The notes under the pieces were generated by a model. The model saw only the letters and a program-made list of their open reading frames with translations, was not told the origin of the DNA and ran no database searches. A stretch of 64,000 nt of DNA, taken from Acidovorax sp. GBBC 1281. Its GTDB lineage: Bacteria; Pseudomonadota; Gammaproteobacteria; Burkholderiales; Burkholderiaceae_C. Location of the stretch: NCBI RefSeq assembly GCF_028473645.1, contig NZ_CP097269.1, positions 1,940,001-2,004,000 on the forward strand, in the 5' to 3' direction. Every line of letters begins with the position of its first letter. Within the stretch, counting starts at the first letter, position 1. Both the position numbers and the translations under genes were made by a program. Shown piece after piece: positions 16,557 through 25,125 of this stretch.

Positions 16557-17715
16557 GTGTCCTGTCCCGTTAATTCGCAGGCACGATAGCTGCATGGTTT
16601 CGGGCCATCCTTGAGGTGCCGCCATGCCCAATGCAACGACCCGAACAGAAATTGCGCTTAGTGAAGTGGAGCGCGCGGAACTGACGTCCATGGCGCGATC
16701 ACGTTCGCTGCCAGCGGCGTTGTCGCTCAGGGCGCGCATCGTGCTGACTTGCGAAGGCACAGATAAAGCCAGCACCGCGGTTGCGCAGGCTCTGGGGATC
16801 AGTCGTAGCACTGTCACCAAGTGGCGCGGGCGCTATGCGCGCCATCGCATTGCAGGGCTTTACGACGAGTTGCGCCCGGGTCGCCCCCGCACGGTAGATG
16901 ACGAGCGTGTTGCTGAGTTGATTACCAAGACGTTGCACACCAAGCCTGCTGATGGGGGTACCCACTGGAGCACCCGCACGCTGGCCGCCGATACGGGCAT
17001 CAGCAAGAGCACGGTGGCGCGCTATCTGCAGACCTTCAACCTCAAGCCGCACCGGGCCGACAGCTTCAAGCTGTCGACCGATCCGCTGTTCATCGAGAAG
17101 CTGCGCGACGTTGTGGGGCTGTACCTGAACCCACCTGACAACGCGCTGGTGCTGTGCGTGGACGAGAAGAGCCAATGCCAAGCTTTGGAGCGTACGCAGC
17201 CGATGCTGCCAATGGGGTTTGGCTATGTCGAAGGTGTCACGCACGACTACGTGCGCCACGGCACCACCACCTTGTTCGCGGCCCTGAACGTGATGAATGG
17301 CCAAGTGATCGCGCAGTGCCGGCCCCGGCATCGTCATCAAGAGTTCCTTGCCTTCCTGCGCGCCATCGACAAGGCAGTGCCCGACGAACTGGATGTGCAC
17401 TGCATAGCTGATAACTACGCCAGCCACAAGCATCCAAAGGTGCGCGCTTGGTTGGCCGAGCGGCCTCGCTGGCACATGCACTTCGTTCCGACCTATTCAA
17501 GCTGGCTCAATCAGGTCGAGCGCTTCTTCTCGATCATCACCACGCGGGCAATCCGCCGTGGCTCGTTCACCAGCGTGAAGGATCTGATCAACAAGATCGA
17601 CACATTCATCGCGAATTACAACCAGTCCTGCCAGCCGTTTACTTGGACAGCTACAGCAGACTCCATCCTCGAAAAACTCGCCAGACTATGCGGGCGAATT
17701 AACGGGACAGGACAC
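16557..17715 (+). mobile_element. IS630-family insertion sequence, copy B
   Basis: Same 1,159-bp element with TA at 16555-16556 and 17716-17717. Its left flank is the IS903-like element and its right flank the interrupted gene, so it is the recombinant copy created by the duplication and not an independent insertion. Confidence 0.9.
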
Positions 17716-17718
17716 TAG
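16624..17718 (+). CDS. IS630-family transposase, copy B
   Basis: A 364-residue protein identical to the one at 14710-15804, with the same stop codon formed at the junction. Confidence 0.9.
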   Translation: MPNATTRTEIALSEVERAELTSMARSRSLPAALSLRARIVLTCEGTDKASTAVAQALGISRSTVTKWRGRYARHRIAGLYDELRPGRPRTVDDERVAELITKTLHTKPADGGTHWSTRTLAADTGISKSTVARYLQTFNLKPHRADSFKLSTDPLFIEKLRDVVGLYLNPPDNALVLCVDEKSQCQALERTQPMLPMGFGYVEGVTHDYVRHGTTTLFAALNVMNGQVIAQCRPRHRHQEFLAFLRAIDKAVPDELDVHCIADNYASHKHPKVRAWLAERPRWHMHFVPTYSSWLNQVERFFSIITTRAIRRGSFTSVKDLINKIDTFIANYNQSCQPFTWTATADSILEKLARLCGRINGTGH

Positions 17719-18322
17719 GATCAACCTGAGATCAGGATTGCCCGGTACCAGCATTCCCGCCGATGCATCGTCGAACGGCTCGTTTGGCCGGGGCGGCACG
17801 AACCGGGTACTGGCCGCGCACGGATCTACCGCGCCATAAGCGGAGTAGTCCAGGCGCGATAGCAGCGCAACCAACAGCAGTAGGGCGTCGGTGTAGGGCA
17901 TCGACTGCCGCGACATTTCGGAGCTCATCACGATCCGCTTGAGGTCGGACTCCTTGATGAAAGCCTTCTTTCTTTCGCCAGGCTTCCGGCGGGCATGGGA
18001 CGGATTCAAGAATCGTTGGTCTATGGCGACCAAGTCGTCCGTGCGAGTCGGATCGACCAGATACTTCACCGCGTTGTGCGGCCTGTTCTTGGCTGGGGTA
18101 GGGTCCTCCGGGTCGATGGCCGCAACGATGGCGCCGATCTTCAGCAACTCATCAGTCGCCTTTGGGATCACGTTGTCGCGAGTGAGCCCAGTACGAAGCT
18201 GAATAGCCATGGCCCCATGGGTGCAGCCACGCTCGAATTTTTTGTTGCGATGGTCAACGCCGGCTGCCATGGCGATGTACACCACCGCCGCATGATCGCT
18301 GGCCTCTTGAATGACGCGGCGT
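17718..18322 (-). pseudogene. Duplicated 5' part of the interrupted hypothetical gene
   Basis: A second identical copy of 15804-16408, carried inside the amplified unit between IS630 copies B and C. It has no 3' part and is not expected to be functional. Confidence 0.85.
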
Positions 18323-18470
18323 GGCTTTGTTGCACAAATCGCGATGCTGATGCCCGTAGACTGACTGCGTGACAGAGACGAAGAACAGGCAGCGGAGCAA
18401 GTACCGCACGACGAACTGGAAGGCGTACAACGCGGCGCTGAAAGCGCGAGGCTCGTTGACGATGTGGCTA

Positions 18471-19629
18471 GTGTCCTGTCCCGTTAATTCGCAGGCACGA
18501 TAGCTGCATGGTTTCGGGCCATCCTTGAGGTGCCGCCATGCCCAATGCAACGACCCGAACAGAAATTGCGCTTAGTGAAGTGGAGCGCGCGGAACTGACG
18601 TCCATGGCGCGATCACGTTCGCTGCCAGCGGCGTTGTCGCTCAGGGCGCGCATCGTGCTGACTTGCGAAGGCACAGATAAAGCCAGCACCGCGGTTGCGC
18701 AGGCTCTGGGGATCAGTCGTAGCACTGTCACCAAGTGGCGCGGGCGCTATGCGCGCCATCGCATTGCAGGGCTTTACGACGAGTTGCGCCCGGGTCGCCC
18801 CCGCACGGTAGATGACGAGCGTGTTGCTGAGTTGATTACCAAGACGTTGCACACCAAGCCTGCTGATGGGGGTACCCACTGGAGCACCCGCACGCTGGCC
18901 GCCGATACGGGCATCAGCAAGAGCACGGTGGCGCGCTATCTGCAGACCTTCAACCTCAAGCCGCACCGGGCCGACAGCTTCAAGCTGTCGACCGATCCGC
19001 TGTTCATCGAGAAGCTGCGCGACGTTGTGGGGCTGTACCTGAACCCACCTGACAACGCGCTGGTGCTGTGCGTGGACGAGAAGAGCCAATGCCAAGCTTT
19101 GGAGCGTACGCAGCCGATGCTGCCAATGGGGTTTGGCTATGTCGAAGGTGTCACGCACGACTACGTGCGCCACGGCACCACCACCTTGTTCGCGGCCCTG
19201 AACGTGATGAATGGCCAAGTGATCGCGCAGTGCCGGCCCCGGCATCGTCATCAAGAGTTCCTTGCCTTCCTGCGCGCCATCGACAAGGCAGTGCCCGACG
19301 AACTGGATGTGCACTGCATAGCTGATAACTACGCCAGCCACAAGCATCCAAAGGTGCGCGCTTGGTTGGCCGAGCGGCCTCGCTGGCACATGCACTTCGT
19401 TCCGACCTATTCAAGCTGGCTCAATCAGGTCGAGCGCTTCTTCTCGATCATCACCACGCGGGCAATCCGCCGTGGCTCGTTCACCAGCGTGAAGGATCTG
19501 ATCAACAAGATCGACACATTCATCGCGAATTACAACCAGTCCTGCCAGCCGTTTACTTGGACAGCTACAGCAGACTCCATCCTCGAAAAACTCGCCAGAC
19601 TATGCGGGCGAATTAACGGGACAGGACAC
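18471..19629 (+). mobile_element. IS630-family insertion sequence, copy C
   Basis: Same element, with TA at 18469-18470 and 19630-19631. Both flanks are the IS903-like element, so this copy marks the original insertion into it. Confidence 0.9.
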
Positions 19630-19632
19630 TAG
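18538..19632 (+). CDS. IS630-family transposase, copy C
   Basis: A 364-residue protein identical to copies A and B. Confidence 0.9.
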   Translation: MPNATTRTEIALSEVERAELTSMARSRSLPAALSLRARIVLTCEGTDKASTAVAQALGISRSTVTKWRGRYARHRIAGLYDELRPGRPRTVDDERVAELITKTLHTKPADGGTHWSTRTLAADTGISKSTVARYLQTFNLKPHRADSFKLSTDPLFIEKLRDVVGLYLNPPDNALVLCVDEKSQCQALERTQPMLPMGFGYVEGVTHDYVRHGTTTLFAALNVMNGQVIAQCRPRHRHQEFLAFLRAIDKAVPDELDVHCIADNYASHKHPKVRAWLAERPRWHMHFVPTYSSWLNQVERFFSIITTRAIRRGSFTSVKDLINKIDTFIANYNQSCQPFTWTATADSILEKLARLCGRINGTGH

Positions 19633-20480
19633 ATGAGGGCATGCAGTGGTTTGGCACGCCGACCGGCAGGCGTGGACGCAGCCGAACCTTCTCGGACGCA
19701 GCAATCCAGTTCTGCCTGAGCATCAAGTGCCTGTTCGGCCAGCCCTTGCGACAGGCGCTGGGCATGGTGCAGAGCCTGCTGCGGCTGGCAAAGCTGGACT
19801 GGCCGGTACCTGACTTCAGCACTGTTTGCCGGCGCCAAAAGACCTTGCAGGTCGAACTGAGCTACCAGCGAACCAACTCGCCGCTGCAGTTGCTGGTGGA
19901 CAGCACCGGCATCAAGTTCCTGGGCGAAGGAGAGTGGAAACGCAAGAAGCATGGTGCTGAATACCGGCGCGAATGGCGCAAGGTCCATCTGGGCATCGAC
20001 GCGCAGACGCTGGAAATACGCGCCATCGAGGTGACCAGCAACGCCATTGGGGATGCGCCGATGTTGCCCGGGTTGCTGGCTCAGATTCCCACTGACGAAT
20101 CCATCGAAAGCGTCAGTGCCGATGGCGCCTACGACACGCGCGCCTGCCTGGACGCCATTGCCGAGCGGCACGCGATGGCGGTGATCCCGCCCCGCAAGAA
20201 CGCCAGCCATTGGAAGAAGTCGAGTCCGGGCTCGGCGCATCGTAATGAGGCCATTCGGGCGTGCCAGCGCCTGGGTCGCGGCATTTGGAAGAAGTGGAGC
20301 GGCTACCACCGGCGCAGCCTTGTGGAGACGAAGATGCACTGCTTCAAGCGACTGGGCGAACGGGTGATCGCGCGCACGTTCGACCGCCAGGTTGTGGAGC
20401 TGCATGTCCGCGTGGCCTTGCTCAATCGGTTCAGTCAGATCGGCCGTCCTCACACCGTGTCGGTGACTGCTGTGGCATAG
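19632..20480 (+). pseudogene. 3' part of the interrupted IS5-family transposase
   Basis: The frame resumes with EGMQWFGTPTGRRG and continues to HTVSVTAVA, the same C-terminus as the intact transposase at 12053. The 5' codons are at 16455-16556 and again at 18369-18470, separated by IS630. All three DDE residues are in this part, but the natural start is lost. Confidence 0.85.
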
Positions 20481-20557
20481 GTCCGTCTGGGGTTGGGGTC
20501 ATGCCGTCTGCAATTCGATTTGTGCAACAGCGCCCTTCCGGATTGTTGATGCCGGGG

Positions 20558-20586
20558 TTGTGCGCAAATCAACGTTTTGCTATGCT
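20558..20586 (+). promoter_or_regulatory. Predicted promoter of the BREX operon
   Basis: TTGTGC (20558-20563), a 17-bp spacer, and an extended -10 TGC-TATGCT (20578-20586). It lies 24 bp after the IS903-like right end and 30 bp before the regulator ATG, so the IS insertion seems to have spared it. Confidence 0.5.
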
Positions 20587-20615
20587 GCGCATCACCCCGT
20601 CACTGCAGGTTCACC

Positions 20616-20837
20616 ATGGTCCGCTGTCATCTGTCGACCCTCATGGGTCGCGACAAGCTTCGCATCTCTGACGTTTCACGCCTCACCGGCCTGAATCGCA
20701 GCACGGTCACGTCCCTGTACAAGGAGACGGTGACGCGCGTGGATGTGGCTGCTATCGACGCCCTCTGCAATCTGTTCCGCTGCTCGGTCGGCGAACTGTT
20801 CGAGCACGTGCCCGACGCCGACGGGAGCCTTGCGTGA
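20616..20837 (+). CDS. Small XRE-family regulator of the BREX operon
   Basis: A 73-residue Cro/C1-type helix-turn-helix protein: LRISDVSRLTGLNRSTVTSLYKETVTRVDVAAIDALCNLFRCSVGELFEHVPD covers nearly the whole chain. I chose the ATG at 20616 because the 13 residues before it do not look like the family. Its stop overlaps the pglW start by 4 bp (GTGA), so the two are translationally coupled. It probably controls the operon. BREX loci often carry a WYL-type BrxR instead, so this is a different regulator type. Confidence 0.75.
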   Translation: MVRCHLSTLMGRDKLRISDVSRLTGLNRSTVTSLYKETVTRVDVAAIDALCNLFRCSVGELFEHVPDADGSLA

Positions 20838-23800
20838 CGCTCAGCGCAAACCGATGGCATGTCATCGCCGAATCCAACTTTGCATGGGAACGTGAGGCGC
20901 TGGAATGGTTGCGCGCTCACTTGCCCGACCGGGATTCATGGCACGTCTGGACCAACTTCGAGTTCATCGACGACGAGGGCAAGGTCAACGAGGTTGATGC
21001 CCTGGTACTCTCGCCGGCCGGCCTGTTTCTGGTCGAGATCAAGAGCCGGCCAGGCGTGTTGCGTGGCGACGCCCACAGTTGGACTTGGACCACCGATGGA
21101 CGCAGCTTCACCTACGACAACCCGCTGATCCTGGCCAACCGCAAGGCCAAGCGCTTGGCCAGCTTGTTGCGTCGCCAGCCGGCCATCATGAAGGCCAAGG
21201 TTCGCCTGCCTTTTGTTGAGCCAGCCATCTTCCTGTCGTCTTCCAGCCTGGCTTGCCAGCTGGAGGGCCTGGCAAAGACCGCGACATACCAGCACGGCCG
21301 GCCAGGTTCTCTGGACGACTCTGGCATTGTTGGTGCCCTCGGGAATGGCATCACGACACGATCCGCAACGCCTGTGGATGCCACGCAGGCGCGCGCCATA
21401 GGTCGGGGCGTGATCGAGGCGGGCATTCGTCCGTCCAATAAACACCGTCAGGTTGGCGACTACAAGCTCAACAAGCTGGCCGCTGAAGGCGATGGCTTTC
21501 AAGACTGGGAGGCTGGTCACGTCAGCGTGGACACCATCCAGCGGCGTGTGCGCATCTACACCGTGGCGTCGGCCTCAACCCCAGAGGCACGTGCTGCCAG
21601 GCTCCGTCAGGCGCGCCGTGAGTTCGAGGTGCTCGAAGGCATCGACCACCCAGGCATCTTGCGCGTCAACGACCTGAAGGAAACCGAGCTCGGCCCGGCG
21701 CTGATCTTTGATCACGACCCCAAGGCGGTGCGGCTGGATCATCTGCTGCGCGAGCGGGGCAAGTCGCTGACTGTCACGCAGCGTTTGCAGATGGTGCGTG
21801 ACATCGCAGAGACGCTGAAGTACGCCCATGCCAAGCGGCTGTACCACCGCGCCTTGGGGCCGCAGAGCATCGTGGTCCATGGCCTGGACACAGGCGCCAT
21901 GCAGTTGCGCCTGATGAACTGGCAGACGGCCTCGCGCAACGTGGGCGGCTCCAGCGCTCCCAACACCGTGCACCGCACGACCGGGACACGCCATGTTGAG
22001 GACTACGTCGAAGACCTCGGCCTGCTGTATCTGGCGCCTGAAACCACCCGCGCCGATCCTGCCCAAGGCGCCAGCCTGGATGTGTTCTCGCTCGGCTGCA
22101 TCGCCTTCTACATCTTCACCGGCCAGCCGCCGGCTGAATCCACGCTGGAGCTGTCCGAGAAGCTGCGTGTGGGGCAGGGCCTGCGCCTATCCGACACCAT
22201 GGATGGCTGCGGCGCCAAGCAGCAAGACCTGATTCAGTTCGCCACCGCCCCCGATCTACTGGCACGCTACGACACGATCCAAGGCTTCTTGGATGATCTG
22301 GACGGCGTCGAAGACGAACTGACCACGCCCGACCCCGAGGTCACCGTCGATCCGAGCATCGCCAGCGCTGGCGATCGGCTGGATGGCGGCTTCACGGTGA
22401 TCAAGCGCATGGGCCGTGGTTCATCCAGCGATGCCTTGTTGGTGCGTCGCGATGGCAGTGACGACGAATCCATCCTCAAAGTGGCCTGCGACATCGCCCA
22501 CAACGACCGACTGGTGGCCGAGGGCGACGTGTTGTCCCGTCTGCACCATCAAAACATCGTTGCCCACCGCGAGACCCTGAGCGTATCGGGCCGCACCGCG
22601 CTGCTACTCAAGAGCGCAGGCGCCAAGACCCTGGCCGAGAAGCTCAAGGAAGAAGGGCGCCTGTCGCTGGACATGCTTCAGCGCTTCGGCGAAGAGCTGA
22701 TCGAGGCCGTGAACCACCTCGAATCCGAAGGTGTTGCGCACCGGGACATCAAGCCCGAGAACATCGGCATCGCCGAGAACCGCATCGGCAAGCTGCAGTT
22801 GGTGCTGTTCGACTTCTCGCTGTGCCGCACACCCGCTGAAAACATCACCGCCGGCACCCATCCCTACCTCGACCCTTTCCTGTCGCTGCGCAAACCGCCG
22901 CGCTGGGACCTGTACGCCGAGCGCTTTGCGCTCGCCATCACGCTCTATGAGATGGCTGTGGGCCAGCCGCCGGTTTGGGGTGATGGCCAGACCTCGCCGG
23001 CCATGCTTGATGTCGAAGCCTCCATCGAGCGTGATGTCTTTGACCCGGTCACGCGGGAAGGTTTTGCCAACTTCTTCGAGAAGGCGCTGAAACGCGACTT
23101 CCGCGAGCGCTTCGACAACGCCGAAGACATGCTCCGCGACTGGCGGGCCATCTTCACCGCGCGCCGCACGGTTCACCCCAGCGATGGGCCGGCCGCCAGC
23201 GGCTTGGCTGCAATTGCGCCTACGGCTACTACGCTCACCACCATGGCCGAACTGGGTTACAGCCTGGAGGCCCAGGACGTTCTGGAGCGCATGGGCGTGC
23301 ACAACGCCCGCGAGCTTCTGGCCGTGGACCGCGTGCGCTTCCGCTACCTCAAGGGCGTGGGCGACAAGATCCGCAAGGAGATTCGGCTCACTGCCAAGGA
23401 ACTGGCCCGTCTGCGGCCCGACCTGACCCAGGGGCGCAGCGTTGCCCACGACGCCGACGAAGAAGTCGAAGGCGCCGTCAGCATCAATGAACTGGCCGCC
23501 CAGCTACTGCCACGCCGGCCGGCCGGCGACGACCGACCAGAAGAGGCTGCCCTGGCGCACTACCTCGGCCTGGACGATGTTGTGAAGGCGGGTGCCTGGC
23601 CCAGTCTGGGCGATGCAGCGCAGGCGAGCGAGGTGGATCGCGCCACGTTGACCGCAACGCTGATCAAGGCCCGCGAGCGCTGGCTTAAAAACCCCGCCTT
23701 TACCGAGCTGCGCCACCAGATCGACACCCTGGTACGCAGTCAGGGCAACGTCATGAGCGCGGAAGAGGGCGCACTGGCACTGTTGGCCCTGCGTGGTTGC

Positions 23801-25111
23801 GCCTCGCAAGACGATGCCGAGCGCATGCGCCAGGCCACGGCCGTGTTGCGCGGCGCGTTGGAAGCCGAGGCGCATCTCGATCAGCCCCGTTTTGAAGCCT
23901 ACGACCACCAACCGCATCTGTTGATCGCCAGCGCCGCGCTATGGGCCGACTATGCGCGCCAGTTGGGCGCAGCGGCAGATGCCTGCGCGCTGGCAGACCC
24001 CCTGCTGCCACCGGCCCGCGTGCTAGAAATGCTGGAAGGCGTCGCTCTGCCATCGCCAGAGCAATTGGGTGGCGTTACGCCTTCACCGCTCACGCCCACA
24101 CGCCTGCTGCGCCTGGCCGCGTCGGCATCGCGCAAGGCTGCCGTTTCCAGCCGGCAGGAGATGTACGCCCGTGGCATGCCGCCCATCCAGGCGCTGCGCC
24201 AGTCATTGGGCGCTCTGGTCGGGGCCCCGGAACTCCGGGTCAAAGACATCCAAGACCGTGTTCGTGGCCGCTACCCCGAGGCTTCGGCCCTCCCTGATCG
24301 CCCCAGCCTTGATCGCTTGCTCGAAGAGGCAGGCGCGCCGCTGACCTGGGACATCACCGCCGCCGATGGCCGGGGCGCCTATCGCCTGGCCACCCTTGGC
24401 CGCGGCCAGACAGCAGGCACAACCACTCAGTTCTCCCGCCTTGCCACCATTCAGGCCTCCTATGTGATGGGGGAGGGCGACGCCGCCCAGGCTGCCGTGG
24501 TGGAGGAGCGTCTGGTGCGCTCGCTCGAGCAAGGCGGTCTGTTGGTGCTAACAGTGCACCCGCGCATCGCTCGCCATGCCGAAGCCGAGCTGCTGCATCG
24601 GTTCAGCATCTCCGCAGTGCCATCGTCGTCTGCCATCAAACGCATCAATGTCGACGCGCTGTTGCTGGCTGCGCTGCGCGAGCAAGCGCAGGCGATGAAG
24701 GTGGACTGGAACGTTGTGCTTCAGGCCGACGCTGCAGACCGGGGCAGCCGCCACTGGGTGAACTTGCAGCGACTAGTGCAGCGCGCTGTGCCCGCTGTGC
24801 GTGCAGCCTTGCTCAACAGCCCGTCCCCCATTCTTTTGGTGTGCGTAGGGCTATTGGCCCGCTACGAGTTGATGAGCCTGGTCACCGAGCTGGAAGAACA
24901 CGCCGGCCGGCCGGGCCGCACACCCAGCGCTTGGGTGCTGCTGCCGACTAGCCACCAGGGCCTGCCCGTCATTGACGGCGTAGCCGTGCCGCTGGTCAAC
25001 AACATCAACAACACCCGAGCTCTGGCTTTGCCACAGGCCTGGGTGGAAAACAAACACCGGGCAAAAGTTGGGCAATCTGCAGGCAGTCATGCCAGTTCGT
25101 CCGCCGCCTGA
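20834..25111 (+). CDS. pglW: BREX type 2 serine/threonine kinase PglW
   Basis: A 1,425-residue protein. An N-terminal NERD nuclease-like domain (residues 10-130) keeps the PD-(D/E)XK residues Asp55, Glu68 and Lys70 (EVDALV...LVEIKSR). Two protein-kinase domains follow. The first (about 230-500) has HRA at 338-340 instead of HRD and looks like a pseudokinase. The second (about 510-780) has GRGSSSDA, SILKVA, HRDIKPENI at 636-644 and DFS in place of DFG, so it is probably active. A helix-hairpin-helix region follows near 800-855 (VHNARELLAVDRVRFRYLKGVGDKI). The rest is helical and unassigned. The GTG start overlaps the regulator. PglW is required in the BREX-2/Pgl phage resistance system; its kinase target is not known from this sequence. 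Confidence 0.92.
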   Translation: MTLSANRWHVIAESNFAWEREALEWLRAHLPDRDSWHVWTNFEFIDDEGKVNEVDALVLSPAGLFLVEIKSRPGVLRGDAHSWTWTTDGRSFTYDNPLILANRKAKRLASLLRRQPAIMKAKVRLPFVEPAIFLSSSSLACQLEGLAKTATYQHGRPGSLDDSGIVGALGNGITTRSATPVDATQARAIGRGVIEAGIRPSNKHRQVGDYKLNKLAAEGDGFQDWEAGHVSVDTIQRRVRIYTVASASTPEARAARLRQARREFEVLEGIDHPGILRVNDLKETELGPALIFDHDPKAVRLDHLLRERGKSLTVTQRLQMVRDIAETLKYAHAKRLYHRALGPQSIVVHGLDTGAMQLRLMNWQTASRNVGGSSAPNTVHRTTGTRHVEDYVEDLGLLYLAPETTRADPAQGASLDVFSLGCIAFYIFTGQPPAESTLELSEKLRVGQGLRLSDTMDGCGAKQQDLIQFATAPDLLARYDTIQGFLDDLDGVEDELTTPDPEVTVDPSIASAGDRLDGGFTVIKRMGRGSSSDALLVRRDGSDDESILKVACDIAHNDRLVAEGDVLSRLHHQNIVAHRETLSVSGRTALLLKSAGAKTLAEKLKEEGRLSLDMLQRFGEELIEAVNHLESEGVAHRDIKPENIGIAENRIGKLQLVLFDFSLCRTPAENITAGTHPYLDPFLSLRKPPRWDLYAERFALAITLYEMAVGQPPVWGDGQTSPAMLDVEASIERDVFDPVTREGFANFFEKALKRDFRERFDNAEDMLRDWRAIFTARRTVHPSDGPAASGLAAIAPTATTLTTMAELGYSLEAQDVLERMGVHNARELLAVDRVRFRYLKGVGDKIRKEIRLTAKELARLRPDLTQGRSVAHDADEEVEGAVSINELAAQLLPRRPAGDDRPEEAALAHYLGLDDVVKAGAWPSLGDAAQASEVDRATLTATLIKARERWLKNPAFTELRHQIDTLVRSQGNVMSAEEGALALLALRGCASQDDAERMRQATAVLRGALEAEAHLDQPRFEAYDHQPHLLIASAALWADYARQLGAAADACALADPLLPPARVLEMLEGVALPSPEQLGGVTPSPLTPTRLLRLAASASRKAAVSSRQEMYARGMPPIQALRQSLGALVGAPELRVKDIQDRVRGRYPEASALPDRPSLDRLLEEAGAPLTWDITAADGRGAYRLATLGRGQTAGTTTQFSRLATIQASYVMGEGDAAQAAVVEERLVRSLEQGGLLVLTVHPRIARHAEAELLHRFSISAVPSSSAIKRINVDALLLAALREQAQAMKVDWNVVLQADAADRGSRHWVNLQRLVQRAVPAVRAALLNSPSPILLVCVGLLARYELMSLVTELEEHAGRPGRTPSAWVLLPTSHQGLPVIDGVAVPLVNNINNTRALALPQAWVENKHRAKVGQSAGSHASSSAA

Positions 25112-25125
25112 AGAAAGTACCCGAC

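Larger units (their letters stand above)
14643..19629. repeat. Tandem amplification: 1,914-bp unit, about 2.6 copies
   Basis: Units are 14643-16556, 16557-18470 and the partial 18471-19629. Each full unit is one IS630 (1,159 bp), a TA, and a 753-bp spacer made of the 5' part of the interrupted gene (605 bp) and the first 148 bp of the IS903-like element. Units appear identical by eye. The middle IS630 has the left flank of copy C and the right flank of copy A, exactly what unequal recombination between two IS630 copies gives. Confidence 0.9.
16409..20534 (+). mobile_element. IS903-like element, second copy, interrupted by the IS630 array
   Basis: The left end GGCTTTGTTGCACAAATCG is at 16409 and the right end is at 20534. 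IS630 entered at the CTAG in GTGGCTAGATGAGG, which is intact in the first copy near 12150. The left 148 bp are duplicated at 18323-18470. Flanking 9-mers (ACGCGGCGT left, CTTCCGGAT right) do not match each other or those of the other copy. Confidence 0.85.
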
